Shown: piece by piece, positions 1 through 8,037 of the stretch | How the letters are laid out: every line of letters begins with the position of its first letter | Numbering within the stretch: the stretch's first letter is position 1 | Assembly: GCA_050297855.1 (NCBI GenBank) | Contig: JBNKTC010000020.1 | Span: 186,001 to 250,000, forward strand | Direction of reading: 5' to 3' | Origin: SZUA-545 sp050297855 | GTDB lineage: Bacteria > Campylobacterota > Campylobacteria > Campylobacterales > SZUA-545 | Length of the DNA stretch: 64,000 nt | Notes under the pieces: model-generated | What the model saw: the letters and a program-made list of their open reading frames with translations, nothing else | What the model was told of the DNA's origin: nothing | Database searches by the model: none | Translations under genes and position numbers: made by a program

Positions 1-505
1 AGTACCAGATAGAGATATACATCGTTTTCTCACGTCTTACACCGATTGTACCAAAGATACTAACACCCCAAAGAACCCATGTCACAACGACAAGAAGGTC
101 GATCGGCCACTCAAGCTGGATATACTCTTTAGAAGTAGAGATACCCATCCAAAGCGTGACAACCGCAAGAAGCATCACGATGAAGTAAACCGCAAAGTGA
201 AGTTTAGAGATCAACTTCAGGAACGGATACTCATTCAAAGACACCTTGAAAACTCTCTGGGAGATATAGTACCAACCTGCCCAAACACCACTCAGGGTAA
301 ATCCGTAGATAATACCATTTGTGTGAAGAGGACGTAAACGCCCGAATGAGGAGTACTCACCCGCGATTCCGTTTAGGGCTGGAAAAGCCAACTGTAAAGC
401 GATGATTACACCGATCAACATACCGATAATACCGAATGCGATAGTTGTATAGGTAAACCATCTAGCCACTGTGTAGTCATAACTGACTGCCGTAGACTGC
501 TGCAT
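1..505 (-). CDS. ccoN: cbb3-type cytochrome c oxidase subunit I, 5' part (cut by window edge)
   Basis: Catalytic haem-copper subunit of the high-affinity cbb3 oxidase in the inner membrane, which reduces oxygen at the end of a microaerobic chain. Only the first 168 codons lie in the window. Reading from the ATG at 505 gives an N-terminus MQQSTAVSYDY, a first membrane helix, then FGRLRPLHTNGIIYGF, the CcoN signature whose His is a low-spin haem ligand, and two more hydrophobic helices. An AGGAG ribosome site lies 7 bases before the ATG. The gene faces out of the window, so ccoO/Q/P presumably follow beyond the edge. The family match is strong; only the truncation limits it. Confidence 0.93.
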   Translation of the reverse strand, partial: MQQSTAVSYDYTVARWFTYTTIAFGIIGMLIGVIIALQLAFPALNGIAGEYSSFGRLRPLHTNGIIYGFTLSGVWAGWYYISQRVFKVSLNEYPFLKLISKLHFAVYFIVMLLAVVTLWMGISTSKEYIQLEWPIDLLVVVTWVLWGVSIFGTIGVRREKTMYISIWY

Positions 506-551
506 ACACTGCTCCTTTCGCTAAGATAAATCTTCGCAGTGTTGTAAGATT

Positions 552-579
552 ATTCTAAAGAGCTTTATATTTAACTTAA
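552..579 (-). promoter_or_regulatory. Candidate sigma-70 promoter of ccoN
   Basis: On the minus strand TTAAGT (579-574) and TAGAAT (557-552) are separated by 16 bases, about 45 bases before the ccoN start. The surroundings are AT-rich. The -35 match is poor, so this is a weak prediction. Confidence 0.3.
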
Positions 580-607
580 GGGATAAAGGGAGAAATATTG
601 TCTGATT

Positions 608-630
608 AAGGGGGCTGCTTCCCCTTTTTT
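608..630 (-). terminator. Candidate terminator after the lptF/lptG-like gene
   Basis: A short G-rich/C-rich inverted repeat (GGGG at 611-614, CCCC at 621-624) is flanked by A and T runs. It lies just past the stop of the 633-1649 gene, and in front of ccoN transcription. Read on the minus strand the T tract after the stem is short, so it may be weak. Confidence 0.4.
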
Positions 631-632
631 GA

Positions 633-1649
633 TCAATATTTGCCGCGGATTCTTAAGCGGTACATCAAATAGGAGAGTCCCAGCCACGATATAGGAACGA
701 CAAAGAGGGAATAAAAAGGGTAACGGTCCCCGAATCCGTAGGTCAATGAATAATAGAAAGTGATCAAAAGTATTACATATAGTGACGATCTGTTCTTCTG
801 GTGTCTCGGGTTGACGACCCCGACCGAGACGATCATCAGCAACGAGAGGATCGGGAAAAGTGCCGTCAGAATGGCAGAAGAGAGATCCCTTGGATTCCGT
901 TCCCGGACCCACTCTTTCCAAAAATCGATCACATCGGTGAAGTGAAGTTTTGTGATGCTGGATTTCTCGTTCACCCGCATCTCCTCATAGCGGATCTCTT
1001 TGATCCCGTCACTGGCGATACTGTAGCTCTCCCCCTTGGAGAGTACCAGGTTAAAATACCCTCTGGACTGCAGGATCGCCCCCTTTTCGGCACGGACCAG
1101 CAGGTCGTTGTTCTTTTGTCTGGAGAACATGATCAGCTTACCGTAGTGACGGTCGTCGTACTTCTCCCCGACGTGGAGGAGCCAGTTCCCGAACTTCTGT
1201 CCGTATTCCGATGGCTTGAGGTTCAGTTGGGAGGTGTCCTCTTTTTTATAGATCATCTCTTTACTCATCAGCATCGCTTTGGGCTTTAGCCAAAGCCCTG
1301 TGATCAGCAGGATCACCATCATCACCCCCGCGATAAACCCAAGCGGCCGCATCAGGTGTTTGACGCTTCCCTGGAGCGCGAAAAGGACGATCAGTTCCAG
1401 GTCAAAGGAGAGTTTGGAGAGGCTGATGACCGCAGCAGCAAAAAACGAAACCGGCATCGTATAGAGCAGAAGCTCCGGGACATAATAGAGATAGAGCTGC
1501 AGGATCTCGCCCAGACTCACCTTCAGGTACGACGTCTGGACCGAGATCTGGATAAAAAAGGCCACCGACATGATCAGGAAGAGGGCCGAAAAGATCGGGA
1601 AAAAGGAGTGTCCGAAGTTACGGAGGATATAACGGTTTAAGAGATTCAT
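633..1649 (-). CDS. LptF/LptG (YjgP/YjgQ) family permease
   Basis: Inner-membrane permease subunit of the Lpt machine that pulls lipopolysaccharide out of the inner membrane toward the LptA bridge. It has 338 residues, close to the family norm. The order is typical: N-terminal MNLLNRYILRNFGHSF, three helices to about residue 125, a periplasmic jellyroll-like middle, and three C-terminal helices from about 255. Whether it is LptF or LptG cannot be decided by reading. Its ATG overlaps the stop of the upstream glycosyltransferase (ATGA), so it is the last gene of the glycolipid operon. Its presence supports an LPS or lipid A role for that operon. Confidence 0.85.
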   Translation of the reverse strand: MNLLNRYILRNFGHSFFPIFSALFLIMSVAFFIQISVQTSYLKVSLGEILQLYLYYVPELLLYTMPVSFFAAAVISLSKLSFDLELIVLFALQGSVKHLMRPLGFIAGVMMVILLITGLWLKPKAMLMSKEMIYKKEDTSQLNLKPSEYGQKFGNWLLHVGEKYDDRHYGKLIMFSRQKNNDLLVRAEKGAILQSRGYFNLVLSKGESYSIASDGIKEIRYEEMRVNEKSSITKLHFTDVIDFWKEWVRERNPRDLSSAILTALFPILSLLMIVSVGVVNPRHQKNRSSLYVILLITFYYSLTYGFGDRYPFYSLFVVPISWLGLSYLMYRLRIRGKY

Positions 1650-3139
1650 GGCCGAACTGTCTCATCCTTAAAGTAGCGGTCTAAAAAGTGGCACTCCCGC
1701 ATCGGGAGGTATTCCGGAATTGTATAAAACTTCTCTTTGATCATCCCCAGGAAAATATCCCGGTACGTTTCAAAGTGAAACGTTTTACCCACAACCAGGT
1801 TAAACTTCGCCCCCTCTGCATCCAGTTTGTCAAGGCTTACGCTATCGAAGTACTGCCCGTAAGCCTCCATCTCATCCGGGTCGACCCGGTTGGCATGGAA
1901 GAGAACGATATCCCGCCCCTCCAATGTCCGTGCATCCAGGGCTTTGTCGTCCAACCGCCCGTATTTGGACGGACTGAAGAGCGTAGGGACTTCGTAGCCG
2001 CAGTGGTAGGTCAGAAGCGCCGACTCCGTATACCCATAGGATGCGATCACCGCCCCCGCCTTACGGTACGGCTCCAGGCCCTTACATATGCTTTTCGTCT
2101 GATCAAAAAGGATCACCCCTTTATAGTTCGGGTTCTTTGCCCACTGGGAAAGCGGCAGGTTTAACACCGTCACGATAAGGAGGATATGCACCACCGTAAA
2201 AAGTACCGTAACTTTTACCAGCTTTTTCAGCCGTTCGGTCTCGATCACACTGAAAAGAGCCAGCCCGAAGGGGATAAAGAGCATGAGCCAGTGGGCCCCC
2301 ACCTCCGAGCGGAGGGAGAGCAGCCCGAAAAAGGCAAAGGCCGTCACAAAAAGAAGACGGTAGGTGTGATATACCGTAGACGCACCGCTTCGATCAGCTC
2401 TGAAATAGTAAAAAAGGTTCCAGGGCAAAAGGAAATAGATGACCACGGCCAGGTAGACCGCCAGCTGTTCAATCCCGCCGTCGCTTGCCCCGTGACGGTT
2501 GTATACGTTGAACATGATGTTATCCCAGCAGTTGCACATATTCCAGTAGAGGTTGACCAGGCCGAAGGGGAGTCCACCCGCGATGATGGCGGCAAGCAGG
2601 CGGTAAAAAACTCTCCCTTTGGCATAGACAAGATAGACAACCATGCCCAGGAAAAGGACAACAGCAAAATACTTGCTTAAAAAGGCAAGGCCCAGGAATC
2701 CACCGCTTAAAAGCCCGTGCCGAAAGGAGTCCCTCTGCACGGCACGGATAAAAAAGAGGGTACTGAAAAGTCCGAAGAGTGTCAGGGCTACGTCATTGGT
2801 AAAGGGGACCATCAGCAGATTGATCGGAGAGGACCAGAAAAGAAGGGCGATAAGCCCGGCTTTCGTTTCATCCGTCGATCTCAGGGTGTGGTAAAGCAGC
2901 CATGCGATCACCCCGGACGTCAGGAGTGAAAAGAAACGAAACAACTCCATCCGCTCGGCAAAGAAGCTCATCAGCCAGATCAGCCAGCCCACCATGGGAG
3001 GATGGTCGTAATAACCGAAATCCAGATGCTCCGCCCAGCGGATAAAATAGGCCTCATCTCCCGTCAACGGTACGGTAAAGATGAAATAGATCTTGACGGC
3101 CAGGATAAAGAGGACCCAGCCCCAGACTCTCCCTGTCAT
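1646..3139 (-). CDS. GT-C glycosyltransferase, ArnT/PMT (GT39/GT83) type
   Basis: Multi-spanning inner-membrane glycosyltransferase of 497 residues that by family uses a polyprenyl-phosphate sugar and works on the periplasmic face. The first loop carries the acidic GDEAYFIRW motif followed by FGYYDHPPMVGWL, the ArnT-like pattern where the Asp-Glu pair is catalytic. About ten further hydrophobic helices and a soluble C-terminal domain from about residue 345 follow. It overlaps its neighbours by ATGA on both sides. Because DprE1/DprE2-like genes lie directly upstream, I infer that the donor may be a polyprenyl-phospho-pentose; the acceptor (lipid A, core or pilin) is unknown. Confidence 0.8.
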   Translation of the reverse strand: MTGRVWGWVLFILAVKIYFIFTVPLTGDEAYFIRWAEHLDFGYYDHPPMVGWLIWLMSFFAERMELFRFFSLLTSGVIAWLLYHTLRSTDETKAGLIALLFWSSPINLLMVPFTNDVALTLFGLFSTLFFIRAVQRDSFRHGLLSGGFLGLAFLSKYFAVVLFLGMVVYLVYAKGRVFYRLLAAIIAGGLPFGLVNLYWNMCNCWDNIMFNVYNRHGASDGGIEQLAVYLAVVIYFLLPWNLFYYFRADRSGASTVYHTYRLLFVTAFAFFGLLSLRSEVGAHWLMLFIPFGLALFSVIETERLKKLVKVTVLFTVVHILLIVTVLNLPLSQWAKNPNYKGVILFDQTKSICKGLEPYRKAGAVIASYGYTESALLTYHCGYEVPTLFSPSKYGRLDDKALDARTLEGRDIVLFHANRVDPDEMEAYGQYFDSVSLDKLDAEGAKFNLVVGKTFHFETYRDIFLGMIKEKFYTIPEYLPMRECHFLDRYFKDETVRP

Positions 3140-3876
3140 AGGCTCAGCCGCTTAAAGATCTTTTCGGGGATGGATGTGATGATCAGCATGATAAAGCGCC
3201 AGAACCACTTGGTATAGATCACCTCTTTCCCTTTCTGCTGTGCAGTGAAGATATCCTCTGCCACGTCTGCAGGTTCTGCCGTCAGCTTCTCGGGAAGCTC
3301 CATCCCTTCGGTCATCTTCGTCCGGACAAACCCCGGCTTGACCGTCAGCACCGGCACACCGCTCTCAAACAGACGGTTGCGCAGCCCGGAAAGGTAGGCA
3401 CTAAACCCCGCTTTGGCACTGCCGTAGATATAGTTGCTCTTCCGCCCGCGGTCGCCGGCTACGGATGAAACACCGATAAGAAATCCTTCTTTTTGCGCTT
3501 CAAATGCTGCGGCAAACAGCTCAAAAATAGAGATAAGACCCGTATAGTTGGTCATGACGACCCGCTCCGCCTGGGCAAAATCTTTTTGGGATCTCTCCTG
3601 CTCGCCCATGAAGCCGATAAAGGAGATCACCCCCTCCACCGTATCTTTATACGTTTCAAAAAAGGCAGGATGACTTGCGGTATCCGTCACATCGAAGAGA
3701 GCCGTATGGACCTCGACCCCGTAACGGAGATTGATGTCCGATGCGTCCCGCTCCAGCACCGACGTATCGCGGGCAGCCAGGATCAAGGGATACCCCGCCT
3801 TGGCATAGCGCAGGGCTGTCGCCTTGGCCATATCGGAAGCGGCCCCCAGGATCAGTACATTTTTTTTATCGCTCAT
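3136..3876 (-). CDS. SDR reductase, DprE2-like (polyprenylphospho-keto-pentose reductase)
   Basis: Short-chain dehydrogenase of 246 residues. The N-terminal VLILGAASDMAKATALRYA is the nucleotide-binding Rossmann start, SSVAGDRGRKSNYIYGSAKA holds the catalytic Ser, Tyr and Lys, and the C-terminus ends in a hydrophobic, positively charged tail that fits membrane attachment. DprE2 reduces the 2'-keto sugar made by DprE1 to polyprenyl-phospho-D-arabinose with NADH. The gene follows the DprE1-like gene with a 4-base overlap, the same pair order as in mycobacteria. Family assignment to SDR is certain; the specific substrate rests on neighbourhood and general resemblance. Confidence 0.75.
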   Translation of the reverse strand: MSDKKNVLILGAASDMAKATALRYAKAGYPLILAARDTSVLERDASDINLRYGVEVHTALFDVTDTASHPAFFETYKDTVEGVISFIGFMGEQERSQKDFAQAERVVMTNYTGLISIFELFAAAFEAQKEGFLIGVSSVAGDRGRKSNYIYGSAKAGFSAYLSGLRNRLFESGVPVLTVKPGFVRTKMTEGMELPEKLTAEPADVAEDIFTAQQKGKEVIYTKWFWRFIMLIITSIPEKIFKRLSL

Positions 3877-5195
3877 AGCCCTACCCTTTTGGATTGTAGT
3901 GAGTGGAAGAGGGAGCGTCTATCCAGCTCCTCCCTTGCTTTTTTAAACTCCTCCAGCTTTTCGTACCCTTTTTCCATCATGACCGCATCCATCCGTACGT
4001 CTTTGGTCAGATAAAGACGCCCTTCAAATTCGAGAACAAGCCGGTCCAGCTCTTCAAAAAGGGCAAACAGCGTCGGGGTGATCGGAAAATCAAGCGCCAG
4101 AGTATACCCCTCCTTGGGAAACGAGAGAAGATCGTCCTGCTTGCCGAAAAGTTTCAGCACGGCCAAAAAGGAGCCCTGTCCCGATGCCGCGATCACATCG
4201 AGGATCCGTTTCAGCCCCTCCTTGGATCGTTCTTTGGGCAGAACAAACTGGTACTGGGTAAACCCGCGTTTACCGTAGATACGGTTCCAGTTGTGGATGG
4301 CATCGAGGGGGTAGAAAAAGCTGTCGTACCCGATGATCGCTTCGGTCTTTTGAGCCGGAGCTTTACGGTAGTAGAGTTCGTTAAATGCCTTGACACTCCA
4401 GGTATTAAGTGCAAAAGAGGGAAAGTTGAAAGGGATGTTGAGCTTCCGTTTTTCCGGAAGGCTTAGCGGCGCTTCCAGCTTCGCATCATCCAGCTCCTCC
4501 CTTGTGGCGTGTTCCCCGCGCATCATGATGGAGCGCCCCTGGTTCTCACCGCTGGCAAGGCAGTCGATCCACGCTACGGAATAGGTCCAGTCAACAGAAT
4601 CCTCGAAGATATCCATGATCTCGTCCAGGTTTTTTGCTTTGATCGTCTCCTGGCGGATATAGGCGCTCTCGATAGGAATCAGGTGAAACGACGCCCGGAG
4701 CACCACCCCGGTCAGCCCCATCCCGCCGCAGGTGGCCCAGAAGAGTTTTTTGTTTTTACGCTTGGTACAGGTGTGGATCTTGCCGTCGGAAGTCATCACG
4801 TCCATGGAGACGATCTGGTTGGAAAACGAGCCGCTGACATGGTGGTTCTTGCCGTGGACGTCGCTGGCGATCGCCCCGCCGACGGTAACAAACTTGGTCC
4901 CGGGTGTGACAGGAAGGAACCAGCCTCTTGGGACGAAGACCTCCAGGATCTCCTCCAGGCTTACGCCCGCCTCGCACTCGAGCAGTCCGGTCTCTTCATC
5001 GAAACCGAGCATATGGTTAAAACGCGTGGTGGAGATAATCGTGGAACTCAAGGCGCTGTCGCCGTAACAGCGTCCCAGCCCCCTGGCGATACACTCCTCG
5101 CTCTCTTTTAAAAGCGTCTTCAGCTCCGCTTCGGTGTAAAAGCTCTTATACTCCGCGTCTACAACGGGATAGTTTCCCCAGTTTGAGATCTTCAT
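3873..5195 (-). CDS. FAD-linked oxidase, DprE1-like (polyprenylphospho-ribose 2'-oxidase)
   Basis: Soluble or peripheral flavoprotein of the vanillyl-alcohol/GULO type, 440 residues. The N-terminal SNWGNYPVVDAE, then ARGLGRCYGDSAL, VTPGTKFVTVGGAIASDVHGKNHH and GGMGLTGVVLRA make up the FAD-binding PCMH domain as in DprE1. The C-terminal half carries YPLDAIHNWNRIYGKRGF, also DprE1-like. The enzyme oxidises the 2'-hydroxyl of polyprenyl-phosphoryl-ribose. I start it at the ATG at 5195, which overlaps the GtrA stop as ATGA and has AAGGGG five bases before it, rather than the GTG at 5201. With the UbiA-type, HAD and SDR genes it forms a recognisable pathway set. Confidence 0.82.
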   Translation of the reverse strand: MKISNWGNYPVVDAEYKSFYTEAELKTLLKESEECIARGLGRCYGDSALSSTIISTTRFNHMLGFDEETGLLECEAGVSLEEILEVFVPRGWFLPVTPGTKFVTVGGAIASDVHGKNHHVSGSFSNQIVSMDVMTSDGKIHTCTKRKNKKLFWATCGGMGLTGVVLRASFHLIPIESAYIRQETIKAKNLDEIMDIFEDSVDWTYSVAWIDCLASGENQGRSIMMRGEHATREELDDAKLEAPLSLPEKRKLNIPFNFPSFALNTWSVKAFNELYYRKAPAQKTEAIIGYDSFFYPLDAIHNWNRIYGKRGFTQYQFVLPKERSKEGLKRILDVIAASGQGSFLAVLKLFGKQDDLLSFPKEGYTLALDFPITPTLFALFEELDRLVLEFEGRLYLTKDVRMDAVMMEKGYEKLEEFKKAREELDRRSLFHSLQSKRVGL

Positions 5196-5602
5196 CTGCA
5201 CCCCTTAAAGACATACCGTTTGTCCAGGTAGTATTTTACTACATATCCGATTGCAAGGCCGATCACCGCCCCGGCATACTTGGCCCCTTCCCCGCTAAAG
5301 AGTGCATCAAAAGCGATCTCAAAACCCCAGAAGATCAGCGTCGTAACGACCCCCATCAGGCTGTAGAGGAAAAACTTCCGGGCATCCTCTTTTTTTGTCT
5401 CACAGGTGTGGTAGAAGATAAACTTCTTATCCAGGACGTATTTGGCCACAAGTCCCGCCAGCGTTCCAACGGCCATCGCCACGTAGAGATCGAGAAAGCC
5501 GGAATAAAACGCAAAACTTCCATACTGGGCCAGCAGGTTGATCAGGGTCGCGATCACGGCAAACAGCGTGTAACGGATAGCGGTTTTCAATAGATGATCC
5601 AA
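5192..5602 (-). CDS. GtrA-family membrane protein
   Basis: Small four-helix inner-membrane protein of about 136 residues, normal for GtrA. GtrA proteins are thought to help move polyprenyl-linked sugars across the membrane. The typical pattern LFAVIATLINLLAQYG and a C-terminal KYYLDKRYVFKG, often seen in GtrA, are present. The start is a TTG at 5602 or a TTG at 5590; no ATG is available and the first overlaps the upstream gene by 16 bases. It sits between the phosphoribosyltransferase and oxidase genes, so a role in flipping the polyprenyl-phospho-pentose is a reasonable inference. Confidence 0.78.
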   Translation of the reverse strand: MDHLLKTAIRYTLFAVIATLINLLAQYGSFAFYSGFLDLYVAMAVGTLAGLVAKYVLDKKFIFYHTCETKKEDARKFFLYSLMGVVTTLIFWGFEIAFDALFSGEGAKYAGAVIGLAIGYVVKYYLDKRYVFKGCR

Positions 5603-6450
5603 AAAAATGTTACGAGCCAGCCGACAACGACACTAAAGAGAAAGCGGTCCATAAGGATCAAGCGAGTCGGACTGCCGCTGTCCTCCTCCACGAAGGCGAT
5701 CTGCATATAACGCAGGATTCCCAGGATCACGAAGAGCACCGTCAGGTAGAGGTACTCGCTGTGAAGGCGGTTCATCACGTCGGATGAGATCGTATAGAGG
5801 GTATAGGAGACAATGACGACCGAGGCCATCATCACCATGGCGCTGTCGAGGAACTTCAGGTTGTAGCCGTCGATCACCTTGCGCATCTTCTGTCCGGTCT
5901 CCATGTAGATCAGAACATCGTCGCGTCGTTTGGCAAGCGCCAGGAAAAGGGCCAGCAGGAAGGTCATGACCACAATCCACATGGAGAGCGGCACACCTGT
6001 GACAAAAGAGCCGACAAAAAGCCGCAGAACAAACCCCAGGGCGATAATGGAGACATCCAGGACCGCCACGTGTTTCAGCCGCAGTGTATAGGCCAGGTTC
6101 AACCCGACATAAAATGCCAGCACGTAAAAGGCCGTAAGATCGATCCACGCCATCAGGGCAAAGCCGACAGCGGCCAGTCCGGCCATAAGAATCTTGGCCC
6201 GTGATGCGGAAACCTCGCCGCTGGCCAGGGGACGGAACCGTTTTTTGGGATGCTGACGATCGTCTTCGATATCGAGATAGTCGTTAAAGACATAGACCGC
6301 ACTGGCTGTCAGGGAGAAGGCGACAAAAGCAAAAAAAGCGACCAGCAGCAGATCGGCGTGGGTCGCTTTAAGAGCAAAAAAGAGGGGGAGGAAGATAAAG
6401 ACGTTTTTGATGTACTGGTGGGGACGAAGCAGCTTGATGACGCCCTTCAT
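5587..6450 (-). CDS. UbiA-family polyprenyl-phosphate phosphoribosyltransferase (DPPR synthase-like)
   Basis: Membrane prenyltransferase-fold enzyme, 287 residues and about nine helices. The Asp-rich loop NDYLDIEDDRQHPKKRFRP closely resembles mycobacterial DPPR synthase (Rv3806c), which transfers 5-phosphoribose from PRPP to decaprenyl phosphate. The N-terminus LLRPHQYIKNVFIFLPLFF is also typical of that subgroup, as distinct from quinone or haem UbiA enzymes. Its ATG overlaps the stop of the HAD phosphatase gene. This is the entry reaction of the proposed lipid-linked pentose pathway. Confidence 0.85.
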   Translation of the reverse strand: MKGVIKLLRPHQYIKNVFIFLPLFFALKATHADLLLVAFFAFVAFSLTASAVYVFNDYLDIEDDRQHPKKRFRPLASGEVSASRAKILMAGLAAVGFALMAWIDLTAFYVLAFYVGLNLAYTLRLKHVAVLDVSIIALGFVLRLFVGSFVTGVPLSMWIVVMTFLLALFLALAKRRDDVLIYMETGQKMRKVIDGYNLKFLDSAMVMMASVVIVSYTLYTISSDVMNRLHSEYLYLTVLFVILGILRYMQIAFVEEDSGSPTRLILMDRFLFSVVVGWLVTFFWIIY

Positions 6451-7112
6451 TCAAAGTCCTTATAGTGCTTCTCATCCGCCAGGGCGATCATCTCGCGATC
6501 TCCCCGGCTGTCGCCGTAGGCGAAGACATGGTCGTACAGCTCCAGGTCGTACTGTTCGCGGATGCGGTTGGCCTTTTCGGGACCGTAACAGTTGGCCGTG
6601 GCGAACTTGCCGGTCAGGATCCCCCCCTCCACTTCCGGGCGTGTGGAGATCACGTTCAGCCCCTTGGCTCTGGCCCAGGGCAGGATCCACTCTTCGATGG
6701 ACGCCGAGACGATGACCACTTCGTGGTGTTTTTCAAAATGCCACCGGATCTTTCGGTGTGCCTCTTTCCGGACATCCTTGGGCATGACGGAAAGGGAGTA
6801 CTCCTTCGCCTTTTGTTTAAAGGTCTCGTATTCCCACCCTTTGAAAAATATCCCGAAAACCTTCTCCTTCGCCTTGGAGTTGGAGATGATATGCAGTTTA
6901 TAGATCAGCAGGATCGGCAGCACCAGCAGGGATTTGTAAAAGAAGGTCTTAAACCCTACGGCATAGCGGACAAACCAGAAAAAAGTATCGGTCTTGGTGA
7001 TCGTCCCGTCAAAATCGAAAAAAGCGATGCCGTTGCGCCGTTTACGGCTGCCATCGTGTAAGCTTAACGGTCCGATATCCCCGTCGATGATTGTATTATG
7101 TTTCAAGGACAT
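6447..7112 (-). CDS. HAD-IB family phosphatase
   Basis: Haloacid-dehalogenase phosphatase of the SerB-like IB subfamily, about 221 residues. Motif I is FFDFDGTITKTD, motif II VIVSAS, the Lys region is GPEKANRI and motif IV is YGDSRGDREM, so all catalytic residues are present. A hydrophobic stretch near residues 35-55 may associate with the membrane. Placed directly before the phosphoribosyltransferase gene, it probably removes the 5'-phosphate from polyprenyl-phosphoryl-5-phosphoribose. I use the ATG at 7112 (17-base overlap with the upstream gene); an ATG at 7145 would add 11 residues, and neither has a clear ribosome site. Confidence 0.8.
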   Translation of the reverse strand: MSLKHNTIIDGDIGPLSLHDGSRKRRNGIAFFDFDGTITKTDTFFWFVRYAVGFKTFFYKSLLVLPILLIYKLHIISNSKAKEKVFGIFFKGWEYETFKQKAKEYSLSVMPKDVRKEAHRKIRWHFEKHHEVVIVSASIEEWILPWARAKGLNVISTRPEVEGGILTGKFATANCYGPEKANRIREQYDLELYDHVFAYGDSRGDREMIALADEKHYKDFE

Positions 7113-8037
7113 GTTCGTATCTGTCAATTTTTTTCTGCTCCTCATCCCTAATATAGTAGTACGACCCGTAGATCCCGATCAGCACGGACAGGAGACCGTA
7201 GAGGACCGACACCGAGAGGACCTTGGTCTCGTCGGCCCCGATCAGGATAAAAAGGCCGATCATCGCACTCTCACGGATCCCCCACCCGGCCAGGGATATG
7301 GGGATGATCGTAATGATCAGGACCGTCGGTATGATGACGACAAAGGTCATCGGGTCGACTTTGAGGTGAATGCTGAGCGCTATGGCGTAAAAGCTCAGGA
7401 TCGTAAAGGCGTGCACCGCCAGCGAAAGCATCACCTGCGTAATAAAACGCTTTTTACTGCGGAGTATAACACGAAACCGCATCGAAAAGTCATAAAAGAA
7501 GCGGGTCAACCTGAAACGTTTAAGCAGTTTGAACCGGCTCGAGTAGATCAGTACCGTGATCCCCGCAACTCCTAAAATACCGATCCCGACGATCAGCGAA
7601 AAAAGCTTCTTCTCAAAGAGTTCCGGCATCCAGAGATTAAGTGCGATCCCCAGGATCAACAGGCCCAAAAGCCCGATAAAGCGGTCACTGAGGACGTCAA
7701 AGACCGCCCGTTTTTTGCGGTAGCGTTTGGCGATCAGGTCCAGTACCCGGATCGTGTCCCCGCCGATCGTACTGGGCAGCGCCTGGTTAAAAAAGGTCCC
7801 TTTGAAATAACTGCGGTAAAAGAAATCAAAACTCTCACGGTATCGAAGCGTCTTCATCATCAGGTACCAGCGGTACGATGCAAGGATAGTGGAGAGGTAC
7901 ATGAAGATAAGGGCAAAAAGCAGATAGAGCCCATTGGCCTTGGATATCTGGTAGAGGAAATCCTGGATACTGATGGAGTTAAAGATGATGACGAAGATGA
8001 TCACCGTCACCGCCAGTTTGATAAAAAAGGATTTCAC
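7096..8037 (-). CDS. Lysylphosphatidylglycerol synthase TM-region / UPF0104 family protein
   Basis: Integral membrane protein of 313 residues with about eight helices. The family pattern is visible: SYRWYLMMKTLRY, FKGTFFNQALPSTIGGDTIR and the C-terminal ISLAGWGIRESAMIGLF. Members are found as the flippase-like part of MprF and as stand-alone proteins in glycolipid clusters (AglD-like). Exact function is unknown; between two glycosyltransferase genes it may handle a lipid-linked sugar. The start is a GTG at 8037 that overlaps the preceding stop (GTGA). Confidence 0.8.
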   Translation of the reverse strand: MKSFFIKLAVTVIIFVIIFNSISIQDFLYQISKANGLYLLFALIFMYLSTILASYRWYLMMKTLRYRESFDFFYRSYFKGTFFNQALPSTIGGDTIRVLDLIAKRYRKKRAVFDVLSDRFIGLLGLLILGIALNLWMPELFEKKLFSLIVGIGILGVAGITVLIYSSRFKLLKRFRLTRFFYDFSMRFRVILRSKKRFITQVMLSLAVHAFTILSFYAIALSIHLKVDPMTFVVIIPTVLIITIIPISLAGWGIRESAMIGLFILIGADETKVLSVSVLYGLLSVLIGIYGSYYYIRDEEQKKIDRYEHVLET

